Source: Lachnospiraceae bacterium (GTDB lineage: Bacteria; Bacillota; Clostridia; Lachnospirales; Lachnospiraceae). From it: DNA of 9,232 nucleotides. Within the stretch, counting starts at the first letter, position 1. Every line of letters starts with the position of its first letter. Below are positions 1 to 7,124 of the stretch, piece after piece. A program made the position numbers and the translations under genes. Under the pieces are notes generated by a model that was given only the letters and a program-made list of their open reading frames with translations, was not told where the DNA came from and did no database searches. The stretch spans positions 1-9,232 of the forward strand of contig DPJQ01000116.1 of assembly GCA_003542935.1 (NCBI GenBank). Direction: 5' to 3'.

Positions 1-1
1 G

Positions 2-133
2 ATTTTCCGGATGTACTATGTGGATGGGATGACACAGCAGCGGATCGCGGGGAGGGTGCATGTAGCACAGTCAGTTGTTAGCGAAAAAATATCAAAGTTT
101 TTAAATTCCGATAAAAACGATAAAAAGGTGTGA
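2..133 (+). CDS. C-terminal end of a sigma-region-4-like helix-turn-helix protein (5' partial)
   Basis: Reading from base 2 gives 43 residues ending at TGA 131-133; the start lies left of the window. Residues about 8-34 look like a helix-turn-helix: DGMTQQRIAGRVHVAQ is a first helix and turn, and SVVSEKISKFL a recognition helix, followed by a short lysine/aspartate-rich tail. This resembles region 4 of sigma-70-like proteins and the small phage regulators that many Firmicute prophages carry just before the HNH/terminase genes, where they are thought to control late gene transcription. The family match is from pattern recognition and only the C-terminus is visible, so an ArpU-like or DUF1492-like regulator is equally possible. 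The helix-turn-helix reading is fairly secure; the role as late activator is inference from position. Confidence 0.7.
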   Translation: MFRMYYVDGMTQQRIAGRVHVAQSVVSEKISKFLNSDKNDKKV

Positions 134-217
134 TAGAATCAAAACTGGGGATTCCAGGAGGAGAACCTGCCGCCTTTCCAGGAATTCCGAGTACAACCAA
201 CTGCATTAGTTTCCTTT

Positions 218-258
218 CGCAAGAACAGCACTGGCCTGACGCCGGTGCTGTTCTTGCG
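218..258. repeat. 18-bp inverted repeat (strong hairpin), 5-base loop
   Basis: The left arm CGCAAGAACAGCACTGGC (218-235) pairs with the right arm at 241-258 along all 18 positions, with a single G-U pair and the loop CTGAC (236-240). The right arm ends 20 bases before the HNH start codon and just before its ribosome binding site (262-270). No T-tract follows on the + strand and no obvious one on the minus strand, so it is not a standard intrinsic terminator. Possible roles are an antitermination or RNA-processing site, an operator, a translation control element for the HNH gene, or part of a packaging recognition site. The structure is seen directly; its role is unknown. Confidence 0.85.
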
Positions 259-261
259 TGC

Positions 262-270
262 GGAGAAAGG
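262..270 (+). promoter_or_regulatory. Ribosome binding site that sets the HNH start at 279
   Basis: GGAGAAAGG lies 8 bases before ATG 279. The in-frame GTG at 258 would place initiation upstream of this site and inside the foot of the hairpin, so ATG 279 is the better start. Confidence 0.7.
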
Positions 271-278
271 CGGATGCC

Positions 279-704
279 ATGCCTATATACAAACGTTGTC
301 CCCGATGCCATAAACGCATCCCAAGCGGGAGTACATGCCCGTGCATCAAACAGAGATACCATGATTACGACCGTATGAGCCGCGATCCAAAAAGTAATAG
401 CTTTTATCACAGCTCCGAGTGGGAAAAAGTGCGCGAAAGGGCCATGGAATTGGACGGAGGGCTGGATGTCTATCAGTATATGGAGTCGGGAAAAATCGTG
501 GCAGCGGATACGGTGCACCATATCATCCCCCTGCGTGATGACTGGGACAAAAGATGCGAGGTATCCAACCTCATATCCCTGCACCACGATACCCACAGCA
601 TGATCGAACAGCTGTATAAAAAGGATAAAGCAGGTATCCAGGAGAAACTGAAACGCATGGTGAAAGCGTACAGGGAGCAGGACGCCGGGGGAGGGGCGGT
701 CTGA
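279..704 (+). CDS. HNH endonuclease, phage packaging-associated, variant without CxxC zinc knuckles
   Basis: The product has 141 residues. The N-terminus is a small zinc ribbon (C7, C10, C20, C22). A tyrosine/arginine-rich linker and an SSEWEKVRERAM helix (45-56) follow, as in phage HNH proteins. The HNH fold has VHHIIP (H80, H81), N97 in SNLISL and H106 in DTHSMIE: the general base, structural Asn and metal ligand. Related phage HNH proteins usually carry a CxxC before the HH and another near the last His; here these regions read LDVYQY (62-67) and LHHDTH (101-106), so the structural zinc site looks lost while the catalytic site remains. HNH proteins next to the terminase in HK97-like and other cos phages stimulate specific cleavage by the large terminase, and the position just before the terminase pair fits that role. 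ATG 279 is chosen over GTG 258 because of the ribosome binding site at 262-270. Confidence 0.88.
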   Translation: MPIYKRCPRCHKRIPSGSTCPCIKQRYHDYDRMSRDPKSNSFYHSSEWEKVRERAMELDGGLDVYQYMESGKIVAADTVHHIIPLRDDWDKRCEVSNLISLHHDTHSMIEQLYKKDKAGIQEKLKRMVKAYREQDAGGGAV

Positions 705-793
705 AAAGTTTCGCGAATGTCCCATCCGACCACACTGCTCCTGATCCTTACGCAAAATTCTAAATATCTTCAAAAAGTTGGCAGAGCGGGGAG
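705..793. other. Gap between HNH and small terminase genes; candidate cos region
   Basis: This 89-base stretch holds no gene. It contains an 8-base palindrome TTCGCGAA (710-717), an AT-rich segment at about 749-780 and the small terminase ribosome binding site. In cohesive-end phages that carry an HNH gene beside the terminase, the cut site commonly lies in this neighbourhood, so it is a candidate, but I cannot identify a cos sequence by eye. A promoter cannot be excluded, yet no good -35/-10 pair is visible. Confidence 0.35.
788..793 (+). promoter_or_regulatory. Ribosome binding site that sets the small terminase start at 803
   Basis: GGGGAG directly abuts ATG 794, which is too close for initiation there, and lies 9 bases before ATG 803. 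The protein from 803 (MGRNRKPLDAQ) also matches how this family usually begins. Confidence 0.7.
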
Positions 794-802
794 ATGGACG
801 GC

Positions 803-1285
803 ATGGGAAGGAACAGGAAGCCTCTGGATGCCCAGGCGGGTAACCTGACCGTGGACACAAAAGAGAGGAAGGCCGCGGAGGAACAGGCGGTGGCAACGGA
901 CAAAGACCAGATACAGAAGCCGCCGACCTGGCTGATCGACAGTGTGGCAAAAAAGGAATGGAAGCGTGTGGTGAAAGAGCTGGATAAGATCAGCCTGGTC
1001 GGCAACCTGGACAAAAACAACCTGGCCGGCTACTGCAACGCTTTTGCAAATTATCTGAAGGTGACGAAGCTTTTAAAAGGCCAGGATTACTGCATCGAAC
1101 GGGAAACCAGGACAGGGACGATCATAGTGAAGAACCCGCTGGTGGACATCCAGAAATCCTATGCTGAGGAGATGCGCCGGTTTGCTTCCCTGTGCGGTAT
1201 GACTATTGACGCCAGGCTGAAAGCCGCGGCGGCGAAAACGGAGGCTGAAGCAGAAAACATGGAAAAAAAGTTTGGGGAAATATGA
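803..1285 (+). CDS. terS: Terminase small subunit, P27 family
   Basis: The product has 160 residues. It recognises phage DNA and brings the large subunit to the packaging start. The N-terminal MGRNRKPLDAQAGNLT followed by a charged stretch, then PPTWLIDSVAKKEWKRVVKEL (about residues 35-55), a long helical core with YCNAFANYLKV, and NPLVDIQKSYAEEMRRFASL near the C-terminus are the hallmarks of the P27-type small terminase family, which is usually 130-170 residues long. The stop overlaps the large terminase start in an ATGA arrangement (1282-1285), consistent with translational coupling. An alternative start at 794 adds three residues but would have no usable ribosome binding site spacing. Assignment is confident from pattern and context; the DNA site it binds is unknown. 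Confidence 0.93.
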   Translation: MGRNRKPLDAQAGNLTVDTKERKAAEEQAVATDKDQIQKPPTWLIDSVAKKEWKRVVKELDKISLVGNLDKNNLAGYCNAFANYLKVTKLLKGQDYCIERETRTGTIIVKNPLVDIQKSYAEEMRRFASLCGMTIDARLKAAAAKTEAEAENMEKKFGEI

Positions 1286-3030
1286 CACTGTATGAAGAAA
1301 TCATGAAATACGCGATGGACTGTGTAAATGGGGAAACCATTAGCGGGCAGAAACATATATGGGCGTGTAAAAGGTTCCTTGCGGATGCGGCCCGCGCCGC
1401 TGCCGGGGATTTTCCCTATTACTGGGATGAGGCAGCGGCCCGGAACATTGTGGATTGGTTCGCCCTGCTGCGGCACTCCAAAGGCGTGCTGGCCAGGCAG
1501 CCGATCCAGCTTGTCCCCTGGCAGAAATTCCGAATCTGCCAGCTCTATGGCTGGAAACGGAAAGCGGACGGGAGGAGGCGTTTTAAAAAGTCATTTACCG
1601 AGGTGGCCAGGAAAAACGCAAAGTCCCAGGAGGAAGCGGGGATTGCCCTGTATGAGATCGCCGTGATGGCGACGAAAAACGGGGAAGCTTATGAATTTTA
1701 TACCGCCGGCGTCAAACGCGACCAGTCAAAAATTGTGTTCAACGAAGCGGGTCTGATGCTGAAAGGTTCCCCGCTCAGGACAAAGTTCCGGGTGACCAGG
1801 GACAAAATTACCCACATAAAGAGCGGCAGTTTTATCCGGGCCCTCAGCGCGGAGGACGGGCGGAAGGGGGACGGGACGAACCCGGCGGGTCTGGTAGTGG
1901 ATGAATACCACCTTCACCCGACGACAGAGTTTTATGATCTGGGCCTTGGCTCCAATACAAAGGAACCGCTGCTGATGATTATTACCACGGCAGGAAAGGA
2001 TTTATCATTCCCCTGCTATACAACAGAGTATGCCTATTGTTCTGACGTGCTGGATCCGCATTCGGACGTCAGGGACGACGAATATCTGATAGATATCTGC
2101 GAACTGGATCGGGAGGACTATGAGAACATAGACAACCTGGAAAACCGGGAAGTCTGGAAGAAAGCAAACCCGATCCGCATGTCTTATCCGGAAGGCGTGG
2201 AGAAAATTGAGGGGGATTACCGGATCGCCAGGCAGATCCCGGAGCATATGACCGCTTTCCTCACCAAATGCATGACTGTCTGGGTGCAGGCAAAGGAAAA
2301 CGGCTACATGGACATGGCGAAATGGAAAGCCTGCCAGGTAGACGCCATTCCCATAGACACTGCGGGGATGGATGTGTATGTGGGCTTTGATATGTCGGCC
2401 AAGATCGACCTGACATCCGTGGCCTTTGTGATCCCTTTCCGGTCCGGGCAGAAAGATGCCACAGGGGAGGAGGTCATCAAGTACATTGTCTATTCCCATT
2501 CCTTCATCCCTAACCGGGAGAAGCTGGCCGAGAGGGTTGCCAAAGATAAAGTAGATTATGACGCCTGGGAACGTATGGGCTTCCTGACGGTGACGGATAC
2601 GCCTATTGTCGACCAGAACGCCGTCATGAAGTACGTGCTGGATACCTGTGCCGCGAACGGATGGAAGATCAACACGTTATGCTTTGATCCGGCCAATGCA
2701 GGCAAGCTCATGATGGACCTGTCCGATGAGGGCTACGATGTGGAGGAGGTATTCCAGAGCCACAAGCATCTGAACGAGGCCACCCAGGGATTCCGGGAGC
2801 AGGTGTACAGCGGCAATATCCTCTACACCTATAACCCGCTGCTGAATTATGCCATGGGCAACGCGGTGGTGCGGGTCAGCAACGGCCTGATCAAGATAGA
2901 CAAGGATGCTACTACGAAGCGGATCGACCCGGTGGACGCCGTACTGTGCGGATACAAGCTGGCGATGTACCACACGTTTACTCCCGGGTATCTGGAGATG
3001 ATCGATAAATTCTTAGAAAGCGAATGGTGA
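1282..3030 (+). CDS. terL: Terminase large subunit (ATPase and nuclease), HK97 type
   Basis: At 582 residues it is full length for the Terminase_1 family. It powers DNA translocation into the prohead and cuts the concatemer. The N-terminal ATPase shows a Walker A-like ARKNAKS (109-115), Walker B LVVDEY (204-209) followed by H210, and the coupling motif ITTAG (234-238). The C-terminal RNase H-like nuclease shows aspartates at D370 (YVGFDMS), D469 (CFDPANAG) and D552 (DPVDAVLCGY), the usual metal-binding triad. The Walker A motif has Ala where this family more often has Gly (ARKNGKS), a conservative deviation. It starts inside the small terminase stop codon and ends one base before the portal start codon. 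No frameshift, intron or truncation is visible. Confidence 0.97.
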   Translation: MTLYEEIMKYAMDCVNGETISGQKHIWACKRFLADAARAAAGDFPYYWDEAAARNIVDWFALLRHSKGVLARQPIQLVPWQKFRICQLYGWKRKADGRRRFKKSFTEVARKNAKSQEEAGIALYEIAVMATKNGEAYEFYTAGVKRDQSKIVFNEAGLMLKGSPLRTKFRVTRDKITHIKSGSFIRALSAEDGRKGDGTNPAGLVVDEYHLHPTTEFYDLGLGSNTKEPLLMIITTAGKDLSFPCYTTEYAYCSDVLDPHSDVRDDEYLIDICELDREDYENIDNLENREVWKKANPIRMSYPEGVEKIEGDYRIARQIPEHMTAFLTKCMTVWVQAKENGYMDMAKWKACQVDAIPIDTAGMDVYVGFDMSAKIDLTSVAFVIPFRSGQKDATGEEVIKYIVYSHSFIPNREKLAERVAKDKVDYDAWERMGFLTVTDTPIVDQNAVMKYVLDTCAANGWKINTLCFDPANAGKLMMDLSDEGYDVEEVFQSHKHLNEATQGFREQVYSGNILYTYNPLLNYAMGNAVVRVSNGLIKIDKDATTKRIDPVDAVLCGYKLAMYHTFTPGYLEMIDKFLESEW

Positions 3031-3031
3031 T

Positions 3032-4372
3032 ATGGGAAAAAGGAAGCAGGGAAAAGTGAGGTTTTCAGACAGGATAAAGGATGCCTGGAACATCCTGACC
3101 AGGCCGGAGGCGGACACGGATGATGAGGAGCTGCTGGAGTGGCTGGGGATTTCCGGTGTGCGCAAGGATCTGGTCGGCGAGGTGACATATTATACCTGCC
3201 TGAAGATGCTGAGCGAGACCATGGGAAAGATGCCGTTGAAATATTACCAGGATACCGGGAACGGGCGGATCCGGGCAGATCCCACGGACGCCACCTACCG
3301 TCTGACGGTGCGCCCCAACGAGATCATGACGCCCACCACCATGTGGAGCACCGTGGAGCAGAACTGCCAGCATTACGGCAACGGCTATATCTGGATACGC
3401 CGGGTGTTTGAACGGGACAGGTATGGGGGACGGTACAGGCTGATCGACCTCTGGCCTATGCAGAGTACCTGCGTATCCGTATTTCTTGATGATAAAGGCG
3501 TGTTTGGCGGGGCAGGGAAGCTGTATTACCAGTATAGCGATCCGAAAACCGGGGAGCAGTACCTGTTTAAAAGCGACGAGGTTATGCATTTTAAAACCTG
3601 GTACAGTTTCGACGGCCTGATGGGCAAGCCGGTCAGGAAAATTCTGGAAAGCACTGTGGGGGGCGCCATGGAAAGCCAGAATTATATGAACAGGCTTTAT
3701 GAAAACGGCATGACGGCCAGCATGGCCATGTATTACCAGGACTGGCTGGATAAAAAAAGAACAGAAGAGATGCAGAAAAAATACGCGGATGCGCTCTCCG
3801 GGCCAAAGAATGCGGGCAAAGTGGTGCTGGTGCCCGTGGGCCTGAAGCTGGAGCCGCTAAACACCAAGCTGACCGACGCCCAGTTCTTTGAGCTGAAAAA
3901 GTATTCCGCCCTGCAGATCGCCGGGGCCTTCGGCATCAAGCCCAATCAGATCAACAATTACGAAAAGTCCAGCTATGCAAACAGTGAGATGCAGCAGCTG
4001 GCTTTTTTAGTGGATACCATGGCCTACCGGCTGAAGATGTACGAAGAGGAGATAAACGGCAAGATCCTGAGCCCCCAGGAGGCGAAAGAAGGATATTTCT
4101 ATAAGTTCAATGAGAAAGCCATCCTCCGCACGGACTCCAAAAGCCAGATGGAGAATATGGCCAGGGCCGTCAATAACGGCATCTACACGCCGAATGAGGC
4201 CCGGGAGTATCTGGATAAGCCGGATAAAGAGGGCGGTGATATTTTGATGGTCAACGGAAATTACATCCCTATAACCATGGTAGGGGAGCAGTATAAAAGC
4301 CAGAATGGCGATCCGCCACAGGGGCCGCCAATCCCTGAAAAATGGCTGGGGAAAACAGGAGAAAGGGGATGA
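3032..4372 (+). CDS. Portal protein, HK97 family
   Basis: The product has 446 residues, a normal length for HK97-family portals. Twelve copies form the ring at one capsid vertex through which DNA enters and to which the neck attaches. Recognisable parts are VTYYTCLKMLSETMGKMPLK (51-70), PNEIMTPTTMW (95-105), NGYIWIRR (117-124), SDEVMHFK (181-188), and the strongly conserved AGAFGIKPNQINNYEKSSYA region (297-316) followed by NSEMQQLAFL, which is typical of the clip/stem part of this family. The C-terminal 30 residues are proline- and glycine-rich and probably flexible. The start follows the large terminase stop by one base. Its stop TGA (4370-4372) overlaps the protease start, so the two genes are likely coupled. 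The ribosome binding site before 3032 is weak, which also suggests coupling to terminase translation. Confidence 0.96.
   Translation: MGKRKQGKVRFSDRIKDAWNILTRPEADTDDEELLEWLGISGVRKDLVGEVTYYTCLKMLSETMGKMPLKYYQDTGNGRIRADPTDATYRLTVRPNEIMTPTTMWSTVEQNCQHYGNGYIWIRRVFERDRYGGRYRLIDLWPMQSTCVSVFLDDKGVFGGAGKLYYQYSDPKTGEQYLFKSDEVMHFKTWYSFDGLMGKPVRKILESTVGGAMESQNYMNRLYENGMTASMAMYYQDWLDKKRTEEMQKKYADALSGPKNAGKVVLVPVGLKLEPLNTKLTDAQFFELKKYSALQIAGAFGIKPNQINNYEKSSYANSEMQQLAFLVDTMAYRLKMYEEEINGKILSPQEAKEGYFYKFNEKAILRTDSKSQMENMARAVNNGIYTPNEAREYLDKPDKEGGDILMVNGNYIPITMVGEQYKSQNGDPPQGPPIPEKWLGKTGERG
4357..4368 (+). promoter_or_regulatory. Ribosome binding site for the head protease
   Basis: AGGAGAAAGGGG inside the end of the portal gene serves either ATG 4369 (AGGAG 7 bases upstream) or ATG 4378 (AAAGGGG 9 bases upstream). 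Both come after ATG 4342, which has no such site, so the longer 4342 start is disfavoured. Confidence 0.6.
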
Positions 4373-5268
4373 ATAACATGCCAACACTACAGCTTATAAG
4401 CCGGGATAAACAGGCGGGCAGGCTGGAAATCTGCAACCAGACCACAGAAAAGGCAGACCTGTATATCCTGGGCGACATTGTTTCCGACGGGTGGGGGAAA
4501 TGGTGCGACGAGGATACCTGCCCCAAAGATATCACAGACTTTTTGTCCGGGCTGGGGGAGGTGCAGGAGATCAACCTGCATGTCAACAGCGGCGGCGGGT
4601 CTGTGTTTGCGGGGATCACCATCTATAACATGTTAAAAAGGCATCAGGCGAAAGTCACCACATACATAGACGGCATCGCGGCCAGCATCGCCTCGGTGAT
4701 CGCCTGTGCCGGGGACCGGGTCATCATTCCGGCCAACGGCACCTTCATGGTGCACAAGCCCACCAACGGCTATTTCCTGGAGAGCCTGAACGCCGACCAG
4801 CTGCGGAAGGATGCGGACACCCTGGATTCCTGCCAGAAAGCGATCGTACAGGCTTATATGGGAAAGGCGAAGGAAGGGATCACGGAGGAGACCGTAAACG
4901 CCCTGGTCAATGAGGAAAGCTGGCTGGTGGGCGGGGAGGCTGCGGAATATTTTGACTTTGAGGTGGAGCAGGACGTCCAGGCCGCTGCCTGCGCCAGCGA
5001 TTTCTTCCGGCAGTATGCCCATACGCCTGAGGGATTAGACGCGGATATGCCGGGGAACCAGGGGAAAGCCCCTCGCGTCTTAGGACAGCCGCAGGAGAAA
5101 AATGCCGCCGGGGGAGCTTTGGAAAGCGTCCTGTCCGGAAGAGGGCTGGACACACTGGCGGATGCAGTGATGGCCAGGATCAGGGCGAAGGAAGCAGCCC
5201 GGAAAGACGAAGAGACCGAAAAAATAAAAAAAGAGCTGCTGGGAGACCTGTACCTGTACGGGGCATAA
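4369..5268 (+). CDS. Head maturation protease, ClpP-like (S14)
   Basis: The product has 299 residues from ATG 4369. It probably removes the scaffolding delta domain of the capsid protein during prohead maturation. The ClpP fold is clear: HVNSGGGSVFAG (about 71-82) forms the oxyanion-hole region, the nucleophile is S106 in DGIAASIAS, and the general base is H129 in FMVHKP. The third residue of the triad, Asp in ClpP, aligns with the acidic NEESW stretch (about residues 181-185), so Glu may stand in, as in many phage relatives. After about residue 205 comes a poorly conserved tail with a Gly/Pro-rich stretch and a C-terminal charged helix (RAKEAARKDEETEKIKKEL), which may act in prohead targeting and be cut off later. 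Start choice between 4369 and 4378 is uncertain by three residues; 4369 forms an ATGA overlap with the portal stop. Confidence 0.93.
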   Translation: MNNMPTLQLISRDKQAGRLEICNQTTEKADLYILGDIVSDGWGKWCDEDTCPKDITDFLSGLGEVQEINLHVNSGGGSVFAGITIYNMLKRHQAKVTTYIDGIAASIASVIACAGDRVIIPANGTFMVHKPTNGYFLESLNADQLRKDADTLDSCQKAIVQAYMGKAKEGITEETVNALVNEESWLVGGEAAEYFDFEVEQDVQAAACASDFFRQYAHTPEGLDADMPGNQGKAPRVLGQPQEKNAAGGALESVLSGRGLDTLADAVMARIRAKEAARKDEETEKIKKELLGDLYLYGA

Positions 5269-5270
5269 TC

Positions 5271-5283
5271 TTCCGGGGCGGAA
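5271..5283 (+). other. Small hairpin between protease and capsid genes
   Basis: TTCCG (5271-5275) pairs with CGGAA (5279-5283) around a GGG loop, just after the protease stop and just before the capsid ribosome binding site (AAGGAGA, 5284-5290). It is too short and lacks a T-tract for termination. A role in protecting a processed capsid mRNA end is possible but speculative. Confidence 0.35.
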
Positions 5284-5295
5284 AAGGAGAGCAAT

Positions 5296-6498
5296 ATGAG
5301 CAAAGAATTACTGGAACTGTTGGACAGTATCAACAGGAAAAAAGAAGAGGTAAAAAATCTGGTGCAGGAGGGGAAGAGCCCGGAGGCAAAATCGGCCAAA
5401 GAAGAGCTTAAAGCCCTGCAGGAGAAATTTGACCTCCTGAAAGACCTGGAAGACCAGGCAGCGGGCCAGGTGCACCGGGCGGCCGCAGCCGGTACGGCCC
5501 GGACGGCCGACGGGGAGGACGCCGTACATGCCTTTGCCGATGCGGCAAGGCACGGCTTCCGTGTAGAGAATTCCATGAATGAAGGGACCCCCGCCGACGG
5601 CGGCTATACGGTGCCCGAGGACATACAGACCAGGATCAATACCTACAGGGAGGCCAGGGAGTCCCTGATTGACCTGGTGGATGTGGAAACGGTATCCACG
5701 AACGAGGGCTCCCGTACCTTCAAAAAACGATCCCAGCAGACAGGCTTTTCTAAGGTGGCTGAGAGCGGAAAGATCGGGGCCAAGGCTACGCCGCAGTTCG
5801 AGCGGATGGATTACAATATTGATAAATATGCCGGCTGGTTCCCGGTGACGAATGAGCTGCTGGAGGATTCCGACGCGGCCATTACATCCGTGCTGACAGA
5901 GTGGATCGGCAACGAGTCCCGCGTGACCAGGAACCAGATCATCCGCACGGTGATCGGCACAAAGACAAAGACATCCCTTACCGGGCTGGATGACATCAAA
6001 AAAGCCCTGAATGTCACCCTGGGTGCGGCCTTCAAGGCCACATCCAAAATCGTGACAAACGATGACGGCCTCCAGTACCTGGATACATTAAAGGATTCTG
6101 ACGGGAAGTACCTGCTCCAGCCGGTGCCTTCGGAGCCCATGAAGATGCGCCTTTGCGCCGGCGCAACTATGGTAGAGGTGAAAGTATACCCGAATGCGGA
6201 CCTGCCTTCGGACACATCCACTGCCGGCAAGCGGGGGATCCCCGTCATCATCGGCGACCTGAAGGAGGGCATCAAGTTCTTTGACCGCAAACACCTGACG
6301 ATCCTGGCCTCCAACCTGGCCCAGGCCGGTGACCTGAACGCTTTCGAGCAGGATCTGACGCTGTTCCGGGCGATCGAGCGGGAGGACTGCAAAGTCAAGG
6401 ATGCGGAAGCGTTCGTCAACGGCGAGCTGGTCATTAACGACGCATCGGTCAAGGCCACACCGCCGGCAACGGAAACGGAGTCGGGCGGCAAAGCGTAA
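5296..6498 (+). CDS. Major capsid protein with N-terminal delta (scaffold) domain, HK97 fold
   Basis: The product has 400 residues. Residues 1 to about 57 are a charged heptad-like coiled coil rich in Glu, Lys and Leu (MSKELLELLDSINRKKEEVK onward), which is the delta domain serving as built-in scaffold. An Ala/Gly/Thr-rich linker (about 58-75) leads to the shell domain. GTPADGGYTVPEDI (97-110) is the typical beginning of the HK97 fold, and the FRAIEREDCKVKDAEAFV segment (358-374) is its usual end. The last 18 residues (ASVKATPPATETESGGKA) form a short low-complexity tail. No separate scaffold gene exists, as expected when the delta domain is present. The upstream protease should cut somewhere in the linker between about 58 and 95; the exact site cannot be read. 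A strong ribosome binding site (5284-5290) suits the most abundant virion protein. Confidence 0.96.
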   Translation: MSKELLELLDSINRKKEEVKNLVQEGKSPEAKSAKEELKALQEKFDLLKDLEDQAAGQVHRAAAAGTARTADGEDAVHAFADAARHGFRVENSMNEGTPADGGYTVPEDIQTRINTYREARESLIDLVDVETVSTNEGSRTFKKRSQQTGFSKVAESGKIGAKATPQFERMDYNIDKYAGWFPVTNELLEDSDAAITSVLTEWIGNESRVTRNQIIRTVIGTKTKTSLTGLDDIKKALNVTLGAAFKATSKIVTNDDGLQYLDTLKDSDGKYLLQPVPSEPMKMRLCAGATMVEVKVYPNADLPSDTSTAGKRGIPVIIGDLKEGIKFFDRKHLTILASNLAQAGDLNAFEQDLTLFRAIEREDCKVKDAEAFVNGELVINDASVKATPPATETESGGKA

Positions 6499-6502
6499 AA
6501 AA

Positions 6503-6508
6503 AGGAGG
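6503..6508 (+). promoter_or_regulatory. Strong ribosome binding site setting the connector start at 6515
   Basis: AGGAGG within AAAGGAGGGG (6501-6510) lies 6 bases before ATG 6515. The same frame is open back to 6401, but that extension is an arginine/serine-rich shadow of the capsid C-terminus and has no such site. Confidence 0.8.
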
Positions 6509-6514
6509 GGCAAT

Positions 6515-6784
6515 ATGCTGGAGCAGGTTAAAGCACGCTGCGGCATAGCCGTACCTGTCTATGACGGGGAAATCAGCGGATACATAGAGGACTGCCTGGA
6601 AGAAATGGCTGCCGCCGGCGTCCCCCGGCGCCTCCTTTTTGGGGAAAACAGCCGTGTCCTGACAGCGGTGACGCTGTATGTAAAAGCTTATATGGGCAAT
6701 GACCGCTCAGATACCGGTAAATACCTGGACCTGTACCGGAAAAAGGTATTTCGGCTTACTTTGGAGGATGACGATGTGGAATAG
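6515..6784 (+). CDS. Head-tail connector protein, gp6-like
   Basis: This is a small 89-residue protein, the usual size of HK97 gp6-type connectors, which form a ring beneath the portal. The layout is typical: YDGEISGYIEDCLEEMAAAGV (15-35) as the first helices, then NSRVLTAVTLYVKAYMGND (45-63) as the core helix, then KYLDLYRKKVFRLTL (69-83) and an acidic end. It follows the capsid gene by 16 bases with a strong ribosome binding site, and its last 11 bases overlap the head closure gene. Sequence similarity in this family is always low, so gene order carries part of the weight. Assignment as a head-tail connector is confident; the exact subfamily is less so. Confidence 0.85.
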   Translation: MLEQVKARCGIAVPVYDGEISGYIEDCLEEMAAAGVPRRLLFGENSRVLTAVTLYVKAYMGNDRSDTGKYLDLYRKKVFRLTLEDDDVE

Positions 6785-7124
6785 GAGCATCAGCCTCCCG
6801 GTGAAAAAAACAGGGGGGACAAATAAAAACGGTTTCCCCGTGGATACGGCCTATGAGTACCTGGGAGGCATACCGGCCAACTTTACGGACGCGACCAGGA
6901 ACGACGAGCTGCTGGCCATGCAGCAGGGGTACACGGCAGACCAGAACGTGGAGATCATGGCCTGTAACTACGGCGGCCAGCCGTTCCTGCTGGACGAGGC
7001 CACAGGGCAGCGTTACGAAATCCGGCGCACCCACAGGAAAGATAAATCCATGACTGTCCTGCTGACCTGCGAAAAACGGGAGCGGGGAAAAACGGGGGTA
7101 GGGACATGGCAAGGGCAAAATTGA
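6774..7124 (+). CDS. Head closure (head-tail adaptor) protein, SPP1 gp16 / Phage_H_T_join type
   Basis: The product has 116 residues from ATG 6774. Proteins of this family plug the portal channel after packaging and provide the tail docking face. It shows the family pattern of a mostly beta protein: YLGGIPANFTDATRNDELLA (29-48), a middle strand region, then a QRYEIRRTHRKDKSMTVLLT block (79-98) ending in CE, corresponding to the usual closing strands (YRI-R-Y-KGK-LELTCE). GGAGG at 6763-6767 lies 6 bases before ATG 6774. ATG 6768 abuts this site and is unlikely, and the reading frame continuing to 6699 is a shadow of the connector gene. The end overlaps the gp10-like gene by 19 bases. Confidence 0.85.
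   Translation: MWNRSISLPVKKTGGTNKNGFPVDTAYEYLGGIPANFTDATRNDELLAMQQGYTADQNVEIMACNYGGQPFLLDEATGQRYEIRRTHRKDKSMTVLLTCEKRERGKTGVGTWQGQN

Larger units (their letters stand above)
134..278. other. Non-coding regulatory gap before the HNH gene
   Basis: These 145 bases separate the regulator from the HNH gene. They contain an 8-base direct repeat (TTCCAGGA at 152-159 and 176-183), a GGAATTCC palindrome (181-188), the strong hairpin at 218-258 and the HNH ribosome binding site. A GTG-initiated frame runs through here (130-378), but its composition and its overlap with the HNH gene argue against it being a protein. I see no convincing -35/-10 promoter. The gap is a plausible place for late-operon control or for part of a packaging site. 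Confidence 0.5.

Noticed and set aside
75..106. Possible promoter (TTGTTA at 75-80 with TTTAAA/TTAAAT about 20 bases later)
   Set aside because: The spacing is too long and both boxes are poor; AT-rich coding sequence at the end of the regulator explains it.
130..378. 82-residue + strand reading frame with a GTG start
   Set aside because: It runs through the hairpin and into the HNH gene, has no family resemblance and lacks a ribosome binding site at the proper distance; the HNH frame is clearly the coding one.
78..950. 290-residue minus-strand open frame opposite the HNH and small terminase genes
   Set aside because: It overlaps two well supported + strand genes, has no recognisable domain, and is a shadow of GC-rich codon usage.
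4854..5576. 240-residue minus-strand serine-rich open frame
   Set aside because: It lies antisense to the protease end and the capsid delta domain. The Ser/Phe-rich composition is the complement of Glu/Lys/Ala codons, not a protein signature.
6401..6514. N-terminal extension of the connector gene (arginine/serine-rich)
   Set aside because: It overlaps the capsid gene in another frame; the strong AGGAGG at 6503-6508 fixes the start at 6515.
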